Source of the DNA: Saccoglossus kowalevskii
Lineage: Eukaryota; Hemichordata; Enteropneusta; Harrimaniidae
Assembly (NCBI RefSeq): GCF_000003605.2
Contig: NW_003113980.1
Location: 83,506 to 99,992 of the forward strand
DNA: 16,487 bases
Direction: 5' to 3'
The translations under genes were made by a program, and so were the position numbers. The notes under the pieces were generated by a model that did no database searches, had not been told where the DNA came from, and saw nothing but the letters and a program-made list of their open reading frames with translations. How positions within the stretch are numbered: the first letter of the stretch is position 1; every line of letters starts with the position of its first letter. Positions 9,487 to 16,487 of this stretch are shown in pieces.

Positions 9487-12400
9487 CTGTAATGAAATTA
9501 AAAAATAATGTTAAGTTACTCCTCCATTAAAAAAAATTTCCTTCAGACATTTAAAATATTGTGTTATTTCATGCATTTATTCACAGGTCATTGAAGTATT
9601 TTTGCACAAAAGACAGGTCAGAAATCCATGAAAACAGTGATTATTGATCTTTTCACCACTGTTTCCTAAGAGGTTCTTAGATATGATGAAATCAAATAGT
9701 TACAATACATAGAAGTTCTATAATATGACAAGCATTATTGTTAGAAGAAACAACATTTTATTTTCTTCTATTGTAAATGATAGAACAATTTTTGAGGGTA
9801 ATTAAAAAAAATGGAACTTTGTTGGACAATAACATAAATTTCATTTATACAAACCTGGGCAGCATCTCTCAGGAAATTTTGTTGCATAAAAAAGAAGAGC
9901 TAAAATTCCTAGTATATACATAACTGTGACTTTTGGAAGAAACTCCTGTAAAGTAAAGAATAAGTGAAATCAAGTAATTAGATGAAATATTGTGTTATTG
10001 CAAAACATAGGGAGTTTGAGTCAAATTTCAATTATGTACAGCAGAGTATGAACTGGATCGTCATCTGAATGCATGAACATGTGTTTGAATCTGATTGGTT
10101 TGGTAAGTCAGAGATGCAAATCTGAAACAGCATTCATTAAAACAAAGTAACCACCAGTCGGTCATTTTGAATCTGATCTGAAAAACGAACATACATCAAG
10201 GTCCTATGATGTCCAATGTATGTACCAAGTTTGAATAAAATCCACTTTTGAACCAAGATTTGATTAGACCATGTTGAATCAAATTGATATATACCGTATT
10301 TATCCGACTAAGAGCCCATGCCCGGACAAACGCCCACCCCCGACTTTTGGTTAAATAAAGAAGTTGAGGTCATATCGTAGCAAACGCCAGGGGCATTTTT
10401 TCTACACCTGTAATAAAATAAAAAAACAAAAACCTTTTTTTGTTTGTTGTATTAACAGTTGACTTCCTTGGAGTCTGTTGTGATTCTGATAAAAAAAATT
10501 GAAAAATAAATGTCAATTGTGTAAAACAAGGAGTGAACGCGAAATAGCTGTGACATAAATAGAGCAGCGCGTTCACCACTGTTTACATAGTTTACATTTA
10601 TTTTTTCAAGATTTTTTATCAGAAACATAACAGCCAGCGAGTCAAAAAAATGTATATTAAAGAAGAAACGGTAGTTCTCTTTTTGAAATATGTCTTGGCC
10701 CTGAAAAGGGCCGTTAGGTTTGTGTTTCCTTATAGAAACGATTCAAGCAAATCTTACAGTATATCGAGAGCTACGAAGCAAGTGCCACACTCGTTCAGCT
10801 TTAGCGTCGCCGATAATAAAACAATGTTGCAATATTGTAGCAACCATTACCTGGGAGAGTGGTTTAAAGCATGTTGTTTTGGCTTATAAAAATATTTGCG
10901 AATCCATAACTGGGGCCAGCAATTTTGCAATGTCACGCCGAAGACTGCCAACATTTTTACCATCTTTCACCACAGCTATTGCATTTCTGTCATGGGAATT
11001 ATTCTTCTGTCGTTGAAGAAAAAATATTTTTCCTATTTCAAGCCCACCGCGATATCCATAGTGAGACATTCCAACCATCGGAACTTGCTGAATGATAACT
11101 TTCACCATGATTGATGAGCGTCGAGTCTGATAAGAAAGCATTGTTGACTTGACCTCTATGATGGTACAATAGTAGTGATGTCATTCTTAGCCAATCGGTA
11201 AAGCGGATGCTTAAAGGTCAAAAAGGATTGCCAGACGGTAAACAAAAGCAATGTGTGTCATCGCAGCAGAGCGATCCCATTTTTCTTGTCTTGTCTTTAT
11301 TGTGATTAGACATGAATGAAAAGTGCCAAGCTGACAGACTGCGAAATCCGTGGATTAAAAGTGCTAAGTCCAAATTGTGTGGAACGATATCAACGAACTT
11401 CAGGAATAAGTTGTTGGAATTTTGTTCGATCGCGACAGTGACGCTGACTTGGAATTTCAGGGTTTTGACTTTTACGAAGATAACAATGAACGTACAAAGA
11501 GATTTTAGATGTTAGTTTTTTTAACAACTATGAACTTTCGTAATTTTACTGTGTAAATTATTATTGATCTTGTATGACTGTTGATCCGGTATTTGTCAAA
11601 ACCGGAAATAATTCACGCGTATATATTTGTCGACGGGGATATTCTAATTCAAATGAATCTTCACTGTCGATTTTTATTATTTCTGGTTTATTTGTCACAT
11701 TCTAAGAAATAAATTATTTCTTGTTACACTTCTAATGCTGCATATTGTTTGCATTTATTTTTGTTGCATGTTATTTTTTGCCGTTTTACTCCCTGTCGCA
11801 GTTCAATTTGCGTGTTGCCAATTTTCGCGATTTTCGATTTTTTTGCTGGGGATATCCGGATAAACGCCCACCCCTTCTTTTTGGCGATTTTCCATGTTCA
11901 GGACCCTGGGCTCTTACCCGGATAAATACGGTATGTATCCCAAGATGCACATGTAAGTGTAAAATCTGAATGTGATCAATCTAGGAAGGTTCAAGATGTG
12001 CACAATCAGACAAACAGACAAACAGAGATCAAACCAAAAGTAGTCTATACAGCGACTAATAAATAAATAAAAGCCTTACCATTACTATAGGAGTTCTATA
12101 TCCACCTTGTAAATGAATCCAGTGAATCACCGGTAAAACACCAAATCCCACAACACCACACAATAAGATAAGTCTTCGTATTGACCAGTTTGACGATAAG
12201 TACCGGGGATGTAACTGAACAGCTAGCGTAACTACCATTAAACAACTCACAATCACTAGATATATACATCTCCAAAACTGAAAATAAAGTGGATGTACAT
12301 TCCCTTCATGAAGAATTAAAAAATAAGAGACCAAAAAAAAAGGGTTTACCCGCGGTAAACTAACACATAATTTTTCATAAAAACTGAATATTGACTGACA

Positions 12401-12794
12401 CTGAGGTAACTATATGTTTTATTTAATATGTCATTAAAATAAAAATAATGTCATGATCTGTATTTTTTGAAAAAAAAAGAGAAAAAATATGTGAATTTAA
12501 TTACCAGCACATTCTATTTCACCAATTTGGATGAATGCAGCTCTTAAAATCACAAGTCCCACAATTCAGTAGTCTGTGAGCTCTTGATTTATTTGTACCA
12601 TAAGTATTTATTATTGAGGAGAAAAAGTTTTTAGTACTCACCTCATTGCAAAAGAATGCATAGTAAATAGCTGGGACATAGCATCCCAGTAAACCCATAG
12701 ATATACCGACTAAATCCATGGATAACCACCATTTAGCAACATTCTCAGAGTGACAGCAGAATATATGGTATCCGGTGGAACACAACATACAAAA
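9344..12794 (-). CDS. PAQR3-like seven-helix receptor, C-terminal exons
   Basis: Exons 12642-12794, 12080-12277, 9855-9945 and 9344-9486 join in frame to 194 residues plus TAG. Window residues show SxxxH (S6-H10, CSTGYH), the core Asp D27 in SMDLVGIS, QLHPRYL, LPVIHWIHLQGG and PERCCPG. GSSHQWWH follows, giving HxxxH at H157/H161, then WWHQ. SxxxH, Asp and HxxxH are PAQR signatures; in adiponectin receptors the histidines bind zinc. About five membrane helices are visible. From memory, the order and spacing fit human PAQR3 (RKTG, about 311 residues, Golgi, sequesters Raf). The N-terminal third, including the ExxNxxxH motif, is absent and presumably lies beyond the right edge. Another PAQR3/4-group member is possible. 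Confidence 0.9.
9487..9854 (-). other. PAQR3-like last intron
   Basis: A 368-bp AT-rich intron with donor GTTTGT and acceptor attacag. Nothing further was recognised inside. Confidence 0.85.
9855..9945 (-). CDS. PAQR3-like exon C (helix 6)
   Basis: Thirty codons plus one base, with acceptor ctttacag and donor CAG|GTTTGT. It encodes EFLPKVTVMYILGILALLFY, then ATKFPERCCPG. The PERxxPG turn between the last two helices is a PAQR landmark. Confidence 0.92.
10292..11933. mobile_element. TA-flanked DNA transposon, 1.64 kb, HIRAN-bearing
   Basis: Left end CCGTATTTATCCGACTAAG (from 10294) and, in reverse, right end CCGTATTTATCCGGGTAAG (from 11931) are terminal inverted repeats of about 25 bp, continuing to GAGCCC. 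Each is flanked by TA, as for Tc1/mariner-type insertion. A subterminal motif AAACGCCCACCCC occurs near both ends in the same orientation. No transposase was recognised. The interior has a HIRAN-like frame (10884-11141, minus) and GC-richer, possibly once-coding sequence. It appears non-autonomous. The superfamily is inferred from the TA only. Confidence 0.75.
10884..11141 (-). CDS. HLTF-like HIRAN domain frame inside transposon
   Basis: An 85-codon frame. From about residue 20 it reads VPMVGMSHYGYRGGLEIGK, then FLQRQKN, HDRNAIAVVKDGKNVG, and RRDIAKLLAPVMDS. This fits the HIRAN pattern (VVGxxYY...LxRxPxNxxDxNAIxV...G.xVG...ELAxxLAxxMD). HIRAN domains, as in HLTF, bind 3' ends of single-stranded DNA. 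Here the domain stops shortly after the MDS segment. The same frame stays open for 46 more codons past the stop (10746-10883) and contains a donor-like CAG|GTAATG. No helicase or RING part is present. It could be a captured host exon or an accessory gene of the element. Expression is unknown. Confidence 0.6.
   Translation of the reverse strand: MLSYQTRRSSIMVKVIIQQVPMVGMSHYGYRGGLEIGKIFFLQRQKNNSHDRNAIAVVKDGKNVGSLRRDIAKLLAPVMDSQIFL
12080..12277 (-). CDS. PAQR3-like exon B (two membrane helices)
   Basis: Sixty-six codons in phase 0, with acceptor ttattttcag and donor ATG|GTAAGG. It encodes the helix IYLVIVSCLMVVTLAV, the loop QLHPRYLSSNWSIRR and the helix LILLCGVVGFGVLPVIHWI, followed by QGG. 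The frame stays open on both sides of the exon, but intron sequence there is not PAQR-like. Confidence 0.92.
12642..12794 (-). CDS. PAQR3-like exon A (SxxxH motif and core Asp)
   Basis: Fifty-one codons in phase 0, with acceptor ttgatttatag and donor GAG|GTGAGT. It encodes FCMLCSTGYHIF, the KWWLSMDLVGIS core and the helix GLLGCYVPAIYYAFF. The first residues would be preceded by another exon, so the gene does not start here. Confidence 0.92.
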
Positions 12795-13079
12795 CTATAA
12801 ATAAATCAAAATATGATACAAATATCAATGAACTGAATGTATGACATAAAGGTAGAAACCTACTTACAATTTGTGATAAAATTGATCATGATTTGCATGT
12901 TCATTATTTTATTATGTACATTCTTAAAGCAAATTTATGTACATGTACGACACAAACATAAAACTTGCCAAATATTAATCAAAAATTTGTACGTATAATC
13001 CAACAGGACACATCGTTATAGAAAAATAGCATTTTTTTTTGTCACTTTTGAAAGTCAGATTTTTGAAATAATTTCAGAA
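12795..13079 (-). other. PAQR3-like upstream intron, proximal part
   Basis: AT-rich sequence between exon A and the 2.7-kb element. The acceptor (tttatag) adjoins 12794. No preceding exon encoding the ExxNxxxH region was found here or anywhere to the right edge, so this intron is probably longer than 3.6 kb. Confidence 0.7.
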
Positions 13080-13227
13080 TACTGTAAAATACTTTATTTT
13101 AGCTAGAGTTTATTTTAGCTTAAAAGAATTTTTGGGTGTTTTGTATGGGATTTATTTTCACTGATGTTTGATGAGTTACAGGTACAGGTACAGTACAGTT
13201 CTCGCGAAAGCTTTGGCTTTTGTGGGA

Positions 13228-13293
13228 TCATTGTCGCCTAAGCATGGCTTCATTGTCGCCTCAGCATCGCATCATTGTGGCATCAGCTTCGCG
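13228..13293 (+). repeat. Three copies of a 22-bp repeat in the left long TIR
   Basis: Alternating 11-mers tcattgtcgcc and taagcatggct/tcagcatcgca/tcagcttcgcg make three 22-bp units. Degenerate copies continue to about 13395. The mirror-image array is near 15500-15670 in the opposite orientation. Confidence 0.8.
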
Positions 13294-13827
13294 TCGTTGA
13301 CAATTGAAGCTGTGTTCGCCTCGCTTATTCTGTGGCATCATCGTGGCCTCAGCTTCGCAGTCTCATGGCATCAACATAGCATCAGCTTCAAAGTATTGTG
13401 ACATGAGTATGACCTCATTATTTTCACACGGAAAGGCAGTAGAGAAAAACACATGTACAGAAGATTTGAAATTCAAGGCGGTAAGGGGAATAAAATAATA
13501 TGACCAAGAGTAAAATGACATTTTAAAAAGATATCTTGTTTAATTATTTAATGTTGCGAGTATTGGGTACCAACAACTTTGTGAAGTACATTGCAATCTG
13601 CAAGGTGACGAGTGTCATATTGACTGCAAGGAAAATCGTGATAAATTTAAATCACACGATGCAATCGTCATTCGGATACAACGCAATTTGCTATACGAAA
13701 TGAAACTGTTCTTGTTATAAAATTACTTTATTTTCGTTCTTTTTATTTGCTGGTAAAAGAACAGATTCAGATTCCTCATTTCGGTGGTATTTTTCTGTGT
13801 TTCGTTTAGTTTTAGCAGAGTCCGATC

Positions 13828-13902
13828 CCATGCCCGGACTACTAATACATGCAAAACACACGTACACCGCCTGGTGCGTCGGCGTTGTCGCCTGCCATCT
13901 TG
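13828..13902 (-). other. Possible first-exon-like frame, uncertain
   Basis: Minus-strand ATG near 13902 in a TCAAGATGG context opens MAGDNADAPGGVRVFCMY and then hits a stop. Donor-like GTACGT follows the GGV codons. CpG content is locally raised. It could be a remnant of a gene start carried by the element, or chance. No family was recognised. Confidence 0.15.
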
Positions 13903-15499
13903 ATACAAAGTTCCAAAACAAGTGCGTACATTTCTAACTATGATTGGAAGGTTGTGGTGGAGTCGGTCTGGTAAAATTTTACATCCAATTTTCAAAATTA
14001 CATGTAAGTCATGATCAGTGACCTATACGTACTTTAAAAGTATTCTCACAAAAAATATTTTCGAATAAAAACGAGCCACATGCCCTGTAAAAAATTGAAT
14101 AGCACTTGACTTGCAGAATTAATTTATTGGGCTTCAGAAAAAAAACGTGTCCAGTGGTGCCCAGTCGATGAACAATTTGAAACTCATGATACACACGGAA
14201 GTCATTCGATACTGAATACAAAATGTACATGTATCATCGACCCCAAAACTGATTTGTATCTCAGCCCAGTTTTTTTTCTTTTTTTGAACTGAGGTCAAAT
14301 CCCGGCCGTTTGGCAAAATATACCGATGTTTTTTAGTGAATAATTGTGAAGCCTGTCACAGCACAAACAAATGGTACGACGACCCTTAAATTAGCGTCAA
14401 ATATGCATTGTTACAACATCATTGATTGGCCGAGAGTCACCTGATCGGAGCACATAACCTGGGTCACAGAACCATATTTGTCTGTATTATCAACAAGACC
14501 TTGCAAAAGAACCACACCCACACTTTCAACCATTTTTAGCTCGGAAGTTGCCAACAAATGTCGAAAAACTCATGAATTTTATGGATTTGAATAAAAATAG
14601 CTAGCGATTGGTAAGACTGGTTAATAATATTTCCCCTGATACTAAAATATAAAATTTTATTTCAAGGTGAGAAATAGATAATTGAGGTTCCATCGATTTC
14701 ACCACGACAACTCTATGCCGTGTTGTAGTTTCGCGAGGTAAAACAAAAATATAATAAATAGTACTTGTTTAATTATTTGGTTTTACAGCCCGCAAATTAC
14801 GGGACATGATCCCCATGAATTACGGCAAATAAATGCTGATTGTGTTGAATGACGGACGTCGGGACCGTTTGCAGAAACCAACAGGGATATTCCAAACAAA
14901 TTATTGGGACACGGTCGGTAGACATTTCAAACAAATGAAATTATTAACGAAAAACGAGATTTTTCCAGATATTTACGAACATACTGTCATACCAAATATA
15001 TGCAAAATTGACAAATACACAAAGAGATATTAGGTTTTATTTTAGCCTTAGAAATATTTTCTTTCACTCAGTCCATGCGTGGGACTTCTATTTAGCTTCA
15101 TGGTCCTTCGGCTTGTCTTCTCCTTGGGGGAAATAACAATAATTATACAAATCGTAAACTCAACACAGTCAGGAAAGGAAACCCAGACAACCATGTCGTA
15201 CTTCTGTTGAAATACATTTTGTAGCAGTGCGTCACGTCAGAATAAGTTGTTTAAAATAAAATAGTCAATCCCAGCCAAATCTAGGTCAAAGGGTCAGATT
15301 GCGTGCATATAATTATACATAGTTTAAACAAAAAGCATTTGAACTTTTGACGGTTGTTCAACATCTATGAAAACCAGAAAATTGTTAGTAGTCCGAATTT
15401 TTGCACAGTCGAAAATAAAGCGGAAATTCAACAAGCGGTCGCAAAAGCGAGCGATTGAAAAGCGGAAGCAGCCGAGAGGTTGGGCGAAATGAGTTCTGT

Positions 15500-15670
15500 A
15501 CTTCTTAGTTTGATGAAGCGATGCTGCTGCCACATTGTCGCCATAATGAGGCAACAATGAAGCGAAGCGATGACCGCCTCAACTTTTTATGTCGCGACAT
15601 TGAAGCGACGCTGAAGCCATAACAATGCCATAATGATGCGATGCTGAAGCGAAGCTGACGCTGAAGTGAA
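15500..15670 (-). repeat. Mirror array of the 22-bp repeat in the right long TIR
   Basis: Degenerate gaagcgatgctg, ataatgaggcaacaatg and gaagcgacgctgaagcc units are the reverse complement of the 13228-13395 repeats. They form the right inner arm of the 2.7-kb element. Confidence 0.75.
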
Positions 15671-15960
15671 GCCAAACCTTCCGCGAGGACTGTACTGTAT
15701 TTCGCTGTAGTTTATTTTCACTGAATCATTCCTTCAGCAAAAAATAGCGAAAATAAAGTATTTTACAGTAACCAGCATACAATTTGAAATATGGCACAAT
15801 ATAGCTACAGTGTACATGTATTATGAGAGCCAAGTGATCTAATTTGAGGGAATACTCCTTACAGTTTAAGCAATTTCAAATAGTGACATAATCACACAAG
15901 ATAGAAATAAATCACCAATGGTGGCAGTTTACACAATCATTATGAGTAAGTAACTTTTAT

Positions 15961-16000
15961 AGCTTGAAACTGCCTTCTAAGAAAACCACTGTCCACATAC
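15961..16000 (-). repeat. Single inverted copy of the 58-bp repeat unit
   Basis: Read on the minus strand, this gives GTATGTGGACAGTGGTTTTC followed by TTAGAAGGCAGTTTCAAGCT. It matches about 40 bases of the array unit that begins 10 bp further on, in opposite orientation, with a few differences. Confidence 0.85.
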
Positions 16001-16008
16001 AAAATGAT

Positions 16009-16487
16009 GTACAGGGGTATCCTTAGAAGGCAGTTGCAGGCTATATAATTGCTGTCACATGTATGTGGACAAAGGTTTCCTTAGAAAGCAGTTGCAGGCT
16101 ATATAATTGCTGTTACATGTATGTGGACAAGGGTTTCCTTAGAAGGCAGTTGTAGGCTATATAATTGCTGTTACATGTATGTGGACAAGGGTTTCCTTAG
16201 AAGGCAGTTGCAGGCTATATAATTGCTGTTACATGTATGTGGACAAGGGTTTCTTTAGAAGGCAGTTGTAGGCTATATAATTGCTGTTACATGTATGTGG
16301 ACAAGGGTTTCCTTAGAAGGCAGTTGCAGGCTATATAATTGCTGTTACATGTGTGTGGACAAGGGTTTCCTTAGAAGGCAGTTGCAGGCTATATAATTGC
16401 TGTTACATGTATGTGGACAAGGGTTTCTTTAGAAGGCAGTTGTAGGCTATATAATTGCTGTTACATGTATGTGGACAAGGGTTTCCT
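16009..16487 (+). repeat. 58-bp minisatellite, at least eight units
   Basis: Units start at 16021, 16079, 16137, 16195, 16253, 16311, 16369 and 16427, and the array runs off the window. Each contains ttagaaggcagttgcaggct, then atataattgctgttacatgt and atgtggacaagggtttcc. Copies differ by only a few bases (gca/gta, cct/ctt). The first unit, next to the inverted copy, is the most diverged. Confidence 0.96.

Larger units (their letters stand above)
9946..12079 (-). other. PAQR3-like intron between exons B and C
   Basis: A 2.1-kb intron. Most of it is the TA-flanked element at 10292-11933. The flanks (9946-10291 and 11934-12079) are AT-rich, with nothing recognised apart from a cagacaaacagacaaacag microsatellite-like run near 12006-12025. 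Confidence 0.85.
13080..15770. mobile_element. TA-flanked element with long foldback ends, 2.7 kb
   Basis: Both outer ends, read inward, give TACTGTAAAATACTTTATTTT (here TACTGTAAAATACTTTATTT plus T). TA sits at 13080-13081 and 15769-15770. The inverted similarity continues about 300 bp per side through ttattttcactga, acagtac(a)g(t)tcctcgcg-like and ttggctt segments, into GAAGCGA/TCGCTTC repeats. The core (about 13440-15480) is AT-rich, with no recognised transposase. The structure suggests a non-autonomous Tc1/mariner-type or foldback element inserted in the PAQR intron. Confidence 0.72.

Noticed and set aside
10650-11114. Three plus-strand open frames
   Set aside because: Two of them lie opposite the HIRAN-like frame and the third starts just beside it; none shows a domain of its own.
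13715-13995. Two overlapping minus-strand frames of 68 and 90 codons
   Set aside because: They lie inside the 2.7-kb element, are Arg/Thr-rich by composition, and match no family known to me.
14833-15033. 66-codon plus-strand frame
   Set aside because: No motif, within element core, and no splice-site support.
16009-16487. CRISPR-like array
   Set aside because: Units are contiguous with no unique spacers and the context is eukaryotic, so this is a minisatellite; the same applies to 1-602.
12841-16487. Search for the upstream PAQR exon with the NxxxH motif
   Set aside because: No minus-strand segment with an ETVNIWSHL-like sequence flanked by splice sites was found; the exon must be outside the window or missed.

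Overview
The window looks like AT-rich nuclear DNA from an animal, most likely a lophotrochozoan such as a bivalve or other mollusc. The evidence is GT-AG introns of 0.4 to 2.3 kb, two metazoan protein families, and dense DNA-transposon and minisatellite debris. The species is not determined. There is no bacterial-type gene organisation. Most long open frames are chance or repeat-derived; the real genes had to be rebuilt by splicing short minus-strand exons.

Two protein genes are supported, both on the minus strand. (1) Positions 596-5739 hold a complete four-exon gene for a 158-residue secreted C-type lectin. It has a signal peptide, a long-form CTLD with three canonical disulphides, and a QPD/WND sugar-site signature. 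(2) Positions 9344-12794 hold the last four visible coding exons (194 residues plus stop) of a PAQR-family seven-helix membrane protein. It most resembles PAQR3 (RKTG), the Golgi Raf-trapping protein. Its N-terminal exons are not in the window and presumably lie beyond the right edge. No functional link between the two genes is apparent.

Most of the remainder is repetitive. Positions 1-602 are a 14-monomer minisatellite that runs into the stop codon of the lectin. The second lectin intron carries an inverted-repeat element (2497-3284), and an internally deleted relative sits at 6633-6746. A TTAA-flanked, piggyBac-like MITE (5969-6268) lies about 230 bp upstream of the lectin start, with a solo end of the same family at 8515-8522. 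A 74-bp repeat lies in the presumed PAQR 3' UTR.

The third intron of the visible PAQR gene segment holds a 1.64-kb TA-flanked element (10292-11933) with an HLTF-like HIRAN domain frame. Upstream of the first visible PAQR exon lies a 2.7-kb TA-flanked element (13080-15770), whose long inverted ends contain 22-bp tandem repeats. The right edge (16009-16487) is a 58-bp minisatellite preceded by one inverted copy of its unit. No tRNA, rRNA or CRISPR was recognised.
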